Assembly (NCBI GenBank): GCA_012295275.1
Contig: CM022669.1
Span: forward strand, 3,386,494-3,450,493
Length of the DNA: 64,000 bases
Reading direction: 5' to 3'
From: Chrysomallon squamiferum
Lineage: Eukaryota; Mollusca; Gastropoda; Neomphalida; Peltospiridae
Part shown: one piece after another, positions 12,191 through 26,340 of the stretch
Numbering within the stretch: position 1 is the stretch's first letter
How the letters are laid out: every line of letters starts with the position of its first letter
Notes under the pieces: generated by a model
Told to the model about the DNA's origin: nothing
Seen by the model: only the letters and a program-made list of their open reading frames with translations
The model's database searches: none
Made by a program: the position numbers and the translations under genes

Positions 12191-14140
12191 TTTATTTGTA
12201 ACTGTATGACATAAAGAGTTATTAATACGTTTACAGATAAATAGTAGTTATTTATGAAACTGTAACAGAAAATATAAAATAATTATAATGTAAAAAATAT
12301 TAGGAATCTTTTTTTACAGTGAACCGGAAATAACTTGGAACTGTAAATTTTTAAAACGTTTTAATTATTTATTTATTTTATTTATTTATTTATTTATTTA
12401 TTTATTTGTTTGTTTGTTTGTTTATTGTTGTTGTTGTTAATATTATCCATTCATTCATTCAATTTTTGTTGTTGTTGAAAGCGATAGTAAGGAATTAAAT
12501 ATAAAAATAAGCCAGAAGACAATGCTAGATAGGGTATGACGAAGTTTTTGTAACTATCAGCAGAAACTAAATCGAGCTGATGGTAACAGTTAAGGATCGT
12601 GGATTCCAGTGCGCCATTCTCATATTCTTTTTCTTAAATCTTTATAATTTTATAATCATGCGGGTTTTAAAAATCCGAAACCAGATGACACTCAGCGTTT
12701 TCTCGTTCTCAAGTAAGAAAGTCTATTTTTGCACTGAAGCGGCGCAGAAATGTGAATTTAGGCCGAGGGAGTATTAAGTGAATTCCACGCCAAGAGCAGT
12801 GCCACAAGACATTTTCAATCAAATTATTATAATAATATTATCACAGCATAACGCGAGAGAATCCGCCTCGAAATGTGTTTTAGTTACGTGGGCCTCATCC
12901 ATTCTGATTTTAGTGCTTCCAACAGCTAAGCTAGCACGTGAATTCAATTAAGCGATCGCATCATTGAATTAAGTAACTGGGTGTGTCTGTAGTGAACGAG
13001 TGTCAAGTTCAGCGGATGACAAGGCATGGTAGATGGTGGCTGAACTTATAAAGAGGGAGGCTGATTTTGTTGGTGCTGTCGTTGCTGCTTTTGTTGTTGT
13101 TGTTGTTATTATTGTTGTTGTTGTTGATGTTGTTTTTGTTGTAGTAGTTGATTTATTTTCATTAATATTATTATCATTATTATTGTTATTTTTATTCTTA
13201 GTATTAGTGTTAGCAGTAGTGTTAGTAGCAGTAGCGCTATGCAGTAGAACTGCTTTTACTACTACTGCTGATGCTTCCACTACTACAGCAACTGTTATTT
13301 CTAATGTTCGATTGACTGAATAATTCCTCTAATTTCTTATATATTTTATATTGTGCTTTCGAATTTAATTTTATTATTGAGTTACTACGGTAAATATTTA
13401 AATAAAACATCTGTTATATCTGTTTACATATTCAATTAATATTAAACGGTAATACTGGGATATATTACATACAAACATAATATTATTTCATATTATTTTA
13501 TTTTAATGATATACTATCACAGTAACTGAATGTATTTTTAAAACATTAGTGTATTAAGTTACGGTCCCTCCATTTATAAAAACTAAACACATTCTGTTTA
13601 TCTGAGTTTTCGAAAATATCAAAGAAAATATTTAATATAAAAAAAAAGAAGAAAAGAAATGAAAAACAAAAAGAAAACAAAAAGAAAAAGTTATGAAGGA
13701 TATCTTTTTCACATCCTTGTAAGGTTATATAAATATTTTATCCGTATAAATTGAACAGGGCATAAACATTATATTCATTCCGAAATATTCAGCCATTTGT
13801 CCCAACCAGTTTTTACAGATTTATAGATTTTGTACAAGAATCTTAAATATCCGTGTTTGAGTCAGAATACATCTATTGACAATTTTCTATAAAGTAACTA
13901 CAGTATCCGTAAATTAATAAGTATATATATATATATATATATTGAAAACTTTCCATGCAAGAACTTTGACAATCAGTACATAAACAGGTCTCCAGATACT
14001 GATAATGTTTTAGAAACTATCTGCACAAAGACATAATGTTTCATTTCGAAACTAAATAATATGAAGCATATACTCGTATATATATAATTTATTTGAGCAG
14101 GAGGAGGGTACAGTATCACATATGATTCATTTCTGCATTT
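12191..14140. other. Intergenic DNA with triplet repeat and one complex island
   Basis: TTTA/TTTG tetramers lie at about 12365-12425. About 12540-13010 is non-repetitive and moderately GC-rich. A GTT/ATT/GTA-type degenerate triplet array runs about 13075-13290 and creates long frames on both strands. 13300-14140 is AT-rich with nothing recognisable. Confidence 0.5.
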
Positions 14141-15110
14141 AGGAGTTTTGCATTATGAATGACTTGACACATAATCCATGCAACGTTTTGCTTGATGTGG
14201 TATCATATATCATGTATCATGATTTCATCAGCGAAACCAGTAAAACATTTTCCATGTTGACGCGGGCAGACGGCTCACAGAGCGTCGTACCAGCGCGAAC
14301 GAGCGCCCTCGACGTCATCTCTGGTATCAACCCCCGTGAACTGTGATCCCAGCAGAGGAGATACTAAAACGATTTCGTTGTTGGTGGAAAGACGAGCATG
14401 ACCAAGCGACTGAGCAGTGACTGATCGATGGGTAAGAAGTGTCGAATGACGCCGTATTCCCAGCCTTGTGCAGTTTTAATGTCCAAACACGTTTTCGTTC
14501 CGTATAAACAGCGGCCTCAGATATCCAGTCCGTTAGCGCTGTCTGCGTCGAATGAGGGTAATGACCCAAGGCTGTGGATAGTTCTTTTTTTCAGATGTCG
14601 TTTGTCCAATTTGGAAACTCAGATGGGTGTTTCCGTTTGTTAATGATTCATGTCAAGAATTTCGGTTCTTATGAATGACAATAAAATTAAAAATCGTCCC
14701 ATGTAACATACATCATTACATTTTGTCCCATTAATCAATAAAAGCAGCCACCTACCGTGGCATGTGTCAACGGAATGAATATCTACTTCCGGTACGGCAC
14801 GAGACACTGTCGTCATGGCACCGCGTGATGCCAAATGTACCCAGTTAAATTTTGTGAACAGTGTCAGACCGGAAGTCGTCTGCAAATTCCGGAAGCAGTG
14901 CCTCTGTGCTGCTGCATGGAATGGGAACTGTAGAATGAAAAGTTATCAAATTCTGCCTTTGAAATCTTTAATTCATTCTCTTCTAATTCTGCTTGTGTCG
15001 GTTTCCTGTTCTTCTCAAACACACTTATGTTAAACAGCAGATAACCGCTGTTACTTGTTAGAACGACCACAGATTTAGGCGATTAATGAAAATTACTTTT
15101 CTTGTTTACC
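14140..15110. other. Non-repetitive island, no supported gene
   Basis: A roughly 1 kb block of balanced composition with several overlapping short open frames on both strands. None looks like a protein and no GT/AG exon structure emerges. Candidate regulatory DNA or a relic. Confidence 0.4.
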
Positions 15111-16690
15111 AACCAAACAGAACGTATTACTTTCAAATCCAACGTATTAAAACAGCTTGCCAGGCATTCCACACGATGCGGGCAACAAAAGGGAAACAAA
15201 GACATCAAAGGTGATAATTATGCAAAATGTCTCGCAAGGATAAAAAATTTAAAAAATCGACGGCGAATGAAAAAATGATATATGATCCGTATCAATGATA
15301 TTTTAATTTCGTTTAATCATCACCTACTTATTTACTGGCATATTATTTAGTTATTTATTCTTTTATTTATTTATTTATTTATCCATCTGTCTGTCTATCT
15401 GTCTGTCTGTCTGTCTATTTATTTATCAGGATAACTGATTGTTACGTTAGAATGCACTTACCCCAACAGCTAACCACTCATACTACTTTCAAAATACCCC
15501 GTAAATCAGTACTTGTTGGTTAATAAAGAAAAAGAAAAAATTAAATGAAAATCAAGTGGAATTTCAATCGAAATCAGATAAAATAAAGGTTGCAGATAAT
15601 TCTGTTGACTTACATAAGAAACGTCATCAGTTCTGCTTGCAGAATGAAGTGACGGAATTTGAAATTAAGCAGATTTACACGATCAGGGCTAAATATTATA
15701 AGAATGCACAAAAGACAATAAGAACTACCTTGCTAGAGCTCACAAGTGCGAAGGACCGGAAAACTGAAAAACTCTATTCAAATTAGTGCCGGATTACTGA
15801 ATGAACCAGAAAACTGATAGTCAGCCATTACTAGTGCTGCCACTCCGACATTGACTACAACATCAACTACTACTACTATTGTTACTATTACTACTACTAC
15901 TACTATTAATAATAATAATAATGACAATATTAATGACAATAACAAAACAACAGTATCAATATAACAACAACAACAGCAGTAATGATTATGATAATGACGA
16001 TGGTGATGATGACGATGATGACGTTGTCTCAAATTGTTGTATTACCTTGCTGCTTAGGAACCTTATGCATCTGTCGTCATTCCATTCACATCTACAGACA
16101 TCTTCTATAGCAGTCATCGTGGGCATCATTAAATTTAAATCCAACTTTAAGTTCTGTTTTTAATTGTTACTATAGGTTACAATTAGTTGTAATATAAAGT
16201 CTTTATAATTAGCTAGAGTCACAATTGTCTAACGAAACCTCTTGTATATAGACCGTCAAAAACTTTTTATCGAAACAGATTGCAAGGACTGTGAATGACG
16301 TTGCTAAGAAAACATTTATGATAATAAAAACATAATATTGGCTATCGTTCGGAATATTTCGTCTCTTCTGAAATGACTATATATTTATTTTTGCTTTTTG
16401 TCATCGTTGTTGTTGTTGTTGTTGTTGTTAATATTATTATTATTATTATTATTATTATTTAATTTATGTCGATGGTATTACGTAATTGTTATTATTCTTG
16501 TGATTATAATTTTTACTATGTTGTGGTATTTTTGTTGCTACTATTACTACTGCTACTACTATTACAGCTACTGCTACTACTACTATTATTATTATTATTA
16601 CTGCACAGATTGATTTTTCAGCAGACATCTGCACTAAATCATTTAATTTGTTCTTCTTTTTTAAAATTATAAAAAGACAAGCGTCAAAAA
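15110..16690. repeat. Triplet- and tetramer-rich DNA
   Basis: TTTA/TCTG tetramers lie about 15360-15425, ACT/AAT/ATG triplets about 15865-16025, and GTT/ATT/ACT triplets about 16405-16605. Unique AT-rich spacers between them contain no supported frame. Confidence 0.8.
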
Positions 16691-17420
16691 TTCACAGTTT
16701 AACAGAACCCACGTCATTTCGGCAGCTTTCATTTTCAAGGATTTTGGCCAAGTCGTCAAAAAATATGACCCCCGGAGACAGAATTCCGCGCACTGCACGT
16801 GCATTGAATAAACGAACTGAAACAAAAAAATTAAAACTAATCAACACGTTTGTTTACAGTGGAAATGAAAATAATTGTCAGCGTTTAATGATTTTTTTTT
16901 CTCTCTTTTCTGATTATATGTATTTCGTGGGAAGTTCAGTTCTACTAATTAGGAAGACAAGAGCGAAGAACTGCACGCCTTTCTGCACGCGCCATCGCCC
17001 CGTGGCACGTGCACGGGCACAACACGCGCGGTAGGGAAACCATTGTAGTCGTTTATTTTATTGGACACTGTATCCCTCCGCGTTCCTGTTCGCGCACTTT
17101 GACACTGAAGAATGTTCTCCGCTATTGTCCGCTGAAGCGATCAACTGTTATAATGTCAGCGTTGTCTGGCAGCGTTTCCGTGCAGTTTGTGAACGCCAAG
17201 ACGTCTTCGCGGATACTAAAAGCTTTCACGGGAGAGAGGTTCTTCTTCCGGGTGGCGCATTGTTCTAGCGGTTTCAAGTATATGTCGTCTGATTGGTCGA
17301 TTTTCAGCTGCCTTTCTTTCTACTGACGATTTTCATTACGTATAATATAAGATCGCGATTACCACCTGCCATCACTGACAAATCATCCTTTATTTGACAG
17401 TACAGCTCTGAGTAGGATAT
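16690..17420. other. Non-repetitive island, no supported gene
   Basis: Mixed-composition DNA including GTGGCACGTGCACGGGC near 17000-17016. Forward frames of 105-128 codons exist but show no domain, signal peptide or conserved-looking composition. Possibly regulatory. Confidence 0.35.
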
Positions 17421-17975
17421 TTATGACCGAGGATTTCAGAATATTCGAAATAATAGAGCGCAAGACGTCAGGTATTAAATTTATAACCTTTTGTGGACGG
17501 TGTATTTTGGGGGAATTTAATGACTGGTTCGATTCGGTGATCAGGTGTTTTAAAATAAAAACAACCTTTTTAGGATTTATTATTTTGTTAACAGATGGGG
17601 ATGTTTACAGACATATACTTTTCTGTGTACGTTTTTGTATGTGTGTTCGAGAGATTGAGAGAAAGATATTCATTTGACTTGTCGCTATCCATACTTTAAC
17701 CTCTTCAAAATAATAGAATCATTCACACATTCATACATACGCACCTGCAAACACGCACACACACACAAACATACACACACGCGAACGCAAGAACACTTCG
17801 ACAATTAATAACTACATAAAAGATATTTACAGAATGAGTTATTGACAAAGAATAATTCTATAAATTAAATTAAATTAAATTTTAAAGATAAAATAAAAGT
17901 AAGTATATACATAATGCTGAATTTTGCTGGTAACAACAAAATATACATTATCAAATAATAATAATAATAATAATA

Positions 17976-18027
<52 letters not shown>

Positions 18028-20169
18028 CAGTAATAAATAAATAAATAAATAAACAAATAAAAACTCTGTTACAAAATCTGTCACACTCTCAACACCGCCA
18101 GGACTGAAGTAAACGTCTATCTGTCTGTCCATCATCTCGTCTCGTCTCAGAAAATTTCAAACCAGAGAGAAAAAGAGAAAACAAATGCTCCTCTGTGTGT
18201 CTGCCCCCAAAACAATGTTCACAGTGACAACACCCCGAGGAGATACAACTAGCATGTGCCTGTGAAGAATTTTTTCGCTTCCTACAATCTCACCTGTCTT
18301 TCCAGCAGAGAAAATAAGATCAAAGATGCCGTGCCAGCATCTAGGTATGAAGTATATCAATTAACCGAGCTCTGCGGGGCGGTGACCCCCCTAGCGAACT
18401 CCCTGCCTGGGATCAAAAGCCTCCCCGTGCTGTCGATCACTATCTCTAAGCTATTAACTTTTATCTGTCCATGGTTGGCTAATCACAGAGTCTACGGACA
18501 AAAACAGACTAGGAAAACAATTTACGTTTAAGACTGTTTGTGTTATGTTTTGTAAAGCTAACGACTCCATGATCTAACAGTAAACAAAGTAACCAATGAC
18601 CTTGATCAGCTCACGTAGGGGAGGCCAAGTGTTGTAATATCAGAGACGGACCGAAAAAAGAGTCTGACCAGGAATGATAGAAAAAAGAAGGAAATATATG
18701 TATATATATATATAATATAAAATAAAATTCATAATGCACGTGATCAAAGGTTTCCAACACAATGAAGGTATATATCTCACTTTTGGACATACCACATTCG
18801 CTCCTGAATTTAACCCGTTTCAAGAATACCTTTACAAAGGCTAACTATCGGGAAAATACGATAATTGGTTATTTTCGTCGTAAATAAACTTCAAAGATCG
18901 CCTGTTACGTTTACGTACTGAATGTATTTATTGATGATTTCGTTTTAGAAAATATATATTTTTTAACCTTGTTCTACGTCTGTACCGTGCTTCCATAAAC
19001 TTGAAGAAGAATGCGGTTTTCTGGTGATCAGTTTGAATGTGTTACTGAATTTTGTTAAATCAGAACAATATGTAGAAGAATAAGAAACTTGAATCCGTCA
19101 GTGCTCTTTTATTATTATCAAATATTTCGTTCAGTCGTTTTTGTTTGTTTATTAACTGGATGTAACAAAATGCGAAACATACAAAAATTGTTTACCATCA
19201 AACTGTACAAGTTTGTTTTGAGATTTTGAATAAAAAAAAAAAAAAAAATGTTTCTGTAAGAAATGTGCATAGTTGTTTATCTCTTTTATTATTAGCATAT
19301 TAAAAATGTAACGATGATACAATTGTTACAGCTGTAATAATGAGATAACAACACTATCAGAAACGACAGACAACCGTAACACAACAACCATAATGAATCG
19401 TCCATACATTTCATCAGTATATCCATGTCAATCACAAATTTGAAACAAATTAACAACATTTAAAAACAACAACAGGAAAAAAAAAATAATAATAATAATA
19501 AATAAATAAATAAAATAAAATAAAATAAAATAAAACAAAACAATAGAAAACAAACACGAAAGCAGCTAAATGAAATTCACTTTTAACCAGGTGAAATGAC
19601 GATCACTAACAAACCAGTGTAGCGCGACGCGGAACGCACGACTGACAACGTCGTCGAAATGTGACGGAAATCAGCAAATTACTGTTCACCACGTTGGTGT
19701 GCGCCCGTCTCAGAATGACGCTATCGTGTTGTTTTGCACGACGTGGAGGCTGTCGACTGACACCACCATCTCGAGAAGTCACATTCCTTTTAATAATTTT
19801 ATTTAAATTACTTTGATCAAACGCCGATTTATGTTTTTTTTCCTCTTGAGTAAAGTTGAAAAGAATTATTATATGGCGGATAGTTTCCGAAGATTTCGTT
19901 TAACTGATAGGACAATATGGGTGTACACAAAAATTCATGAGTCACTGGACTGCCGTTTGAATTGTGACAGCCTGGTGAGAAATATGTGATCATAATATTA
20001 TCAGCCAGAGAATCAGCGAAATCGTCTTTTTGATGTACATTTTTGCATTATCATTCCTCTGGTACGAAAACAGATTTTTATTAAAATACGACTCTTACTT
20101 ACATTCCATGTCCATGATTACCTTTGTCATATTTATTTATTTATTTATATATTTTATTTATTTATTTTA

Positions 20170-20244
<75 letters not shown>

Positions 20245-20589
20245 TTTGACTTGTTTGTATAGGTATAAGAAAATTGTATTTAAATGTACGCGTGTGTGTG
20301 TGTATGTGTATATATATATATATATACACACACACATACATACATACACACACACACACACATATATAGACTGAAAGACGGACGGACGTAGGTCCAGACA
20401 TGCACGACACAAACACGACACAATCATACATGCATACATATTGTGTAAACTGTTATCAATCAGGCTTTGGTATTTTATTAAGACAACTGATGAAGGACCG
20501 GACTCTGAATATTTTATCAATTATATTTATACAATACAATTATTCGGTATGAAGGCGAAGTAAATAAAATTTCACATCAAAGTTTAGCA

Positions 20590-20640
<51 letters not shown>
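17420..20640. other. Intergenic DNA with several microsatellites
   Basis: CA-rich DNA lies at about 17750-17790, AAT/AAAT arrays about 17956-18058, A-rich AAAT/AAAAT about 19480-19545, TTTA/TTA about 20140-20250, TA/CA about 20290-20370, and a pure (TA)n about 20591-20639. Islands at about 18120-18530 and 19560-19770 are more complex but carry no recognisable coding or RNA feature. Confidence 0.6.
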
Positions 20641-20643
<3 letters not shown>

Positions 20644-20916
20644 TAGATAGTAAATAATCAATTTTCTTATTTTTCGTAATCTGATTTTGCTAGGTAGTGA
20701 GTAGCACAATTCTCACTAAGCGAACGAGAAAAAAAAAAAAGTTTTTAGCGTCTGCACATTATCAACTAAATACAATGTTTATATCGCTTGTCTGACAGTG
20801 TACTGGATCCTCTCACGTCATCATTATATAAAAATAATCTCATAGTTAAAACTAGCAGAGATTCCATTGTTGAAAATTAATTTTTCATCACTTTTTTGCA
20901 AGACGTAAGCACCAAA

Positions 20917-20963
<47 letters not shown>

Positions 20964-21680
20964 TATAGAAAAGAAAAAAAAAAAAAAGAAGAAACGAAAT
21001 TGTGTTTTTGGCAGTACGTTTTTAAAATTTTATTTTTTGTAAAGCGAAAGTTGTGTCTGTGTATCTGTGTATATGTCTCTATGTTCATCTATCTGTGTCT
21101 ATACATGCAATTATTTTTATGTTTTAAATATATATTTTTTTATATATATTTTATTTTACAGACTTGTTTTATCAGTTTTTTTTTTACAAAAGTAAACGTT
21201 TTGTGTATTTCTGTATAATGCAGACTTTGTAAACTTTCAAAGAGCACTAGGTGGATTGGGAAATTCAGTTAGGCAATACAGAATTGGCGAGAAGTGCAAT
21301 TAATACACATTTGTGACGCACTAAACTAGCTCGGTACTTGTAACATGTATCGACAATCGCTTGTGCAATGGACACAACATAATTACGTTCCACGCGCTCG
21401 TTATTTACTAATCCCGCGCAACGCTTTGACGTGCACGTGCCGGGATCGGGCTAAGGGTCACTTCCGATGTTGTTAGCGCACGAACCGTACCATACTCGGG
21501 TCAAAGGTCAAAAATACTGTAATCCGCACATCTGACTGGAAAGAGGAATAAATTGTCTGTTCGCGTTAAGAAGGATGTCCTCTTGGTTCTCGGGGAGGCA
21601 GTTTACCCGTCTCGCTTGAATGCGTCTCCGCGTAAAGGAATATGAGATTATTATCATATTGCCAGCAGCAATTAATCTTA
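20640..21680. other. Poly(A) tract followed by a GC-richer island with nuclear-receptor-like site
   Basis: A long A tract covers about 20918-20961. The island 21230-21680 is non-repetitive and holds a CACGTG E-box near 21435, a GGGTCA half-site near 21454 and a direct repeat of two receptor half-sites spaced by one base at 21498-21510. No coding frame is supported. Confidence 0.5.
21498..21510 (+). promoter_or_regulatory. Candidate DR1 nuclear-receptor element
   Basis: GGGTCA-A-AGGTCA is two hexameric half-sites in direct orientation separated by one base. That is the classical arrangement recognised by HNF4, RXR and COUP-TF family receptors. It lies in a GC-richer island with an E-box and a third half-site. 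Occupancy and function are inferred only from the motif. Confidence 0.4.
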
Positions 21681-22780
21681 ATAAGTTTTTCTTACGGCGA
21701 TCTTTACAAATTGGCTGACAAAGATGTGAACAAGTGATAAACCAGCAAAAAGCACTTTATTCCAACCGCATGCCTCAAGCTTTTCTCTCAGGGTGTCATC
21801 AAATAATCACTTTCGACTTTTCCCTGTCACTTTTGTCATATTACCAGATCATATATTATTAGCTCCGAAGGATAACAAGGTTTATTTTTAAAAACACATT
21901 TTAAATTATTGTCTCTGCAGTCAATTCCATACAAAGAATTTGAAAACAGTATTTTATGCAATATATACTAAAATTTATGCTAGTTATTGAAAGTCTTCTG
22001 GTATATATATATATGCCATCTTAATAAAAGTTAACCAAAAAAAAAAAAAAAAAAAAAAAATATAAAAAAAAAATTATTAATAAAAAAAAAAATAAATAAA
22101 TAAATATAAAATAAAATATAAAACATACTAAACCTAAATTTGAATTATTTTTTAACATGCTTATATGATGTATTATTATTATTATTATTATTATTATTAG
22201 TAGTAGTAGTAGTAGTAGTAGTAGTACAAGTATTAGCTGCAGTAGTAGAAGTGGTGATGTTGGTATGGAAGTAGTAAAAGCAATAATATAATAGTAAATG
22301 CAACTGTAGTAATTCTGGTAGGAGTCGCGGCAATATTTTAAATATTAATTATTTTTATTTTAAAAATAAAATTAATATATGAACATTGTACTACCTTGCA
22401 GTTTTCATCCAAATAATTTTGTATTTTGACAAATACTGAAAAAAATCACCTTCAAGAAAATCGGATGCAGCTATTATGTAAATATAGTTTATTTCTCATA
22501 AGCTTATGCTTACAAGTGTACAATGTCAAATTATTTTATATTTCTAAATTTATTTAGCTTACTGCGTGGGATGTGTTACTGGTTGCAAACCGTACTTTTT
22601 TCATTTTTTTTCAGGGATAATTTTATTAAGGACGTTTTAAAAACTCCAAATAATGCAGTCAAAACTTTGTTAGATGTCTGATCTCTGTTATTTGAAAAAG
22701 CTTTCACAAGAACAGTTTCTGGCAAATCTGAATTATTAATTCTATTCCTGAATATTTCAAATTAAAATTATGCAAACTAG
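21680..22780. other. AT-rich intergenic DNA
   Basis: Contains A-rich tracts at about 22037-22125 and a TTA/TAG triplet array about 22170-22228. No supported gene. Confidence 0.7.
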
Positions 22781-23420
22781 CTGCTTCTGCTGCCGTCGTT
22801 GTGATCGGCGGAGTCAGCAGACACGTGGAAGCGATGTGGAAGATCGTGCCAAATGATGCGTTAATCTTTGTCAGCGCTGGTTGCTCAATCGTAAGTCAGG
22901 GTACAAGCGTTTCTCGTGTTATTCCTCAATATTGCTGCTTGTGACATTTAAGAGACGCGCCTCGAACGGCCTGAATGCGATGATTTTTCGCTCGATTTAT
23001 CAAGTGTCGCGTCTGGAGTACCATTCGGCGTTTAGTACTGGTCGTCAAATTTGTAAAAGACTCTGGAAGAAATTAAATTTAGTCAAGCAGAAAAACATGG
23101 CCTGCCAAGTGATTACAACTGTAACGGGTCAAATGCACTCTCTGTTTTAAAGGCGACATCTTCATTAGCTCAGCACCCCCCACGTCCTTGTCGATTCCAT
23201 TAGCTGCGTACCTCGCAGCACCGCGCACGCGCCGCGACGTCGCATCTCGGCAGACGGCTCTGAACTTTATTTACAGCATGCGCGTGGCCGTCCACAAATG
23301 GCGGAGCTGAAAAGCGGTAGAGTAAACAACGCCAGAACGTCTTGTTTTTCACGGGTATCTGCTCTGTGTGAATTTTGTCAATATTTTGTCCTTTGCTCAA
23401 TAAAACCATTCATCTTATGT
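22780..23420. other. GC-richer island with CpG-dense core
   Basis: Non-repetitive. The core at about 23215-23245 is rich in CGCG-type steps, and ACAAATGGCGGAGC (about 23295-23308) resembles a YY1 site. Short frames on both strands have no recognisable product. Possible promoter or enhancer of an unseen transcript. Confidence 0.35.
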
Positions 23421-24710
23421 GACGGTTTTTTTTTCTTCAATAATTGGATGAAGTTTTGAAAAACACGTGCTGTGTCCTTGAATTGTAAACACTGACCACT
23501 GGTGCCGGAGTGGTCGTTCTTTATGTGCATTGTCCTGCCAGGACGAGGTTTTGTTTGATTAAGAGTTGATTGTTTAACGCACTATAAATCAAAGATGTCG
23601 TCTTCCAACACTACAACAACTTTTAGAAGAAGAAGAAGAAATCTTTACCTACACAATGCCAGCTGTTTCATACTGAAAATACAAAATATACAAAGCTCCT
23701 CTCTTTTTTCTTTCATTCTTTTTTTTTTTTCTTCCTTTTTGTGTGTACTATACACAAACTAGATAGTATTGTTTTTTGCACTGAAGGCGCCGTTTTGCTG
23801 ATGATTCAATTAAAAAATGACAACCTTTATGTCTTAAAAGCGTAAACAATCTAGATTAATTAATATAATCCTGAAAATATAGAAGTATGTTAGCCATGAA
23901 TGTTCAGGCAAAATTCCGACTGTTTTTAGGCGAAACAACGTTTCTTTATAAATGTTTTGCATTATCACCAAATAAAAACAAGCGATAAAGTAAAAAAAGA
24001 CTCATTAAAATGTAACGCTACTGCAATTCAGGTGTTCAAAACGAGAACAGAATAAATGAAATAAATATAATATTTATCAGGATATTTCATTTACATTACG
24101 GTCCCAGAACTGTTTACTGTCTATCCATCCATCCATCCATCCATCTATATTATTATTATTATTTGCAATCTGTCCCGTTTGTTAAATCGTTGAATAACAA
24201 TACAACCGCTACAAGAGACATGCACAGTTACCCTCTTCAGTGCTGTACAGATTCGATGAGACGGAAAATGTCTCTGTGCGTTTTATTCTTTCCCGGAAAA
24301 AAAGAGTTCGTGTGCGATGAGGGTCAACATATGCTCTGTTATTTGTTCTCAGATCCATGTATTGCACGAGACAAATACATTTTGTTATCTAGAAAGAAAT
24401 AAAAACAATAGACTAACAATCGATGCGTAATAAAAACACCTGATGTAGAATATTTAATAATTACAGTGAAGTCTCAATATAAGAATTTGCTTTATAGTAA
24501 AAGTACAGGCCACTTTAAATCTTTATGTAATAAAAGTGAACATAAATGAATAAATAAAGATGATGATGAAAATAATCATATATAAAAATAAATAAACAAC
24601 AACAACAACAACAACAAAAAGACACTGAGATGTTCCCTTCATGTCTTGCCATTAATATAAAAAATTTCCAAAAATAATAAAAATATATAAATAAATAAAT
24701 ACAAATTAAA

Positions 24711-24753
<43 letters not shown>

Positions 24754-24949
24754 TTAGAATTATCTTTGTTAATCATCATTATATACTTCAAATTCATGTT
24801 TCACGTTACGTACTTTCATGTTGGTATAAATATTCAATGAAAAAGGAGGAACATTCGCATAGACATGATCACAGTCATTTGTGACGTTTCTAAAATAAAT
24901 TCCTCGACTTATATGTGTATATATATATACATATATATGTCTATGTATG

Positions 24950-24998
<49 letters not shown>

Positions 24999-25371
24999 CT
25001 CGCCATTACTATTCAAACAAATAACAGAAATGTAATTAATTTAAATTTCACATTTAAAACCTAATATAATTATATTTATGAACTGAATATGCTGACGTTT
25101 ATTCTACCCGTATCCTCTATAGAACTAGTACGTAAAGCACAGACAACTCCTTACCACTAATATCCATTCCGTTTCGACTTTACAGAAGCCATCTTAGTTT
25201 TTGTTCTTAGTACGTACGTTACCTAAGGAAAAAATGCAACGTCACTCTATTGTTGACGTCACAAATATTAAAGAATAGCTCAGCCAATTTTCGATGAATA
25301 GGGAATACTGAATCAGTTGAAGGTAAATGAATTTATGGTCATTTGTTTTTATCTTTTCTTTTCTGTTATTA

Positions 25372-25422
<51 letters not shown>

Positions 25423-26340
25423 GTACGTATAAACTATTTTACTTTATAAAAATAAATCTTAAAGATAATTATCATAAACGTTCACCAAAATCGAGTTTTA
25501 GTTTACATCTAGCATCTGACATTAAGACGCCTGCTAACTAAAGGCACATAACTCTAACAACGGAAATTGTCTAAGATATATGAGTTAATCGCCCTTCATT
25601 TCATATATTTATAAATAATTATTAGTGTTTCGTTCTTCATCATTAAAAAATAATAAAATGTTTACACACACACACACACACATATATATTACCACCATTT
25701 AAAATAGAGAACATTTGAATTATTATCAACACGCATGCACATACAATTTAATATAATGATAAGTCTGAATTTCTGCAAAAGATGCATAAATAATGTTTTT
25801 CTTTTCTTTATTTATGATACTGAACATTTTCAAATTATTCATGCCGTATTCAGAAAAAAGTATTAAATGAAATAAATTATTGCTGTGTGAAATGTTTTAT
25901 CATATTTAGGGCAGTTCTTTGGAAATATTTTGTGCATTAAAACAAGACATTTGGCAAGTTTATAATTATGTTGGATTCAGTTTCAGTAATTTATTAGACA
26001 GTGGAAAATTTATCATAGATGCAGAAATTAAAAAAGAAAAAAAAAAAAAAGAAACAAACCCAAAATACAAAGCTAAAGGAAGAAACAGTAAAAAAAAAAA
26101 AAAAAAAAAAAAATCCTCAAGAATTAAAAAAAAAACAAATGCCAACAAAAACCAACAAGAACCAACCAACAAAAAAACAAACCCCCACAAAAAACATACA
26201 AACATGTAAATAAACAAACAAAATAAATTAATTAATAAACAAACAAACAAATAGTTCAAAATTGCTTTTAATACAGAGACTGTTACCATTCCTGGAAACT
26301 GTGATACTATACTACAGTATACAAAATTAAAACTATAAAA
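23420..26340. other. Intergenic DNA downstream of the thrombospondin gene
   Basis: Holds AAC/AAT arrays (about 24597-24617, 24715-24750), a (CA)n array about 24955-24996, a TTA array about 25374-25421, and A-rich low-complexity DNA about 26030-26250 giving Lys/Asn-rich frames. A full TGACGTCA stands at 25254-25261. No gene is supported. Confidence 0.65.

Noticed and set aside
16648-17326. Forward frames of 128 and 105 codons
   Set aside because: No recognisable domain, unusual composition and no conserved exon borders; more likely chance in a GC-richer island.
25919-26213. Lys/Asn-rich forward frames
   Set aside because: Produced by A-rich low-complexity DNA downstream of the thrombospondin gene.
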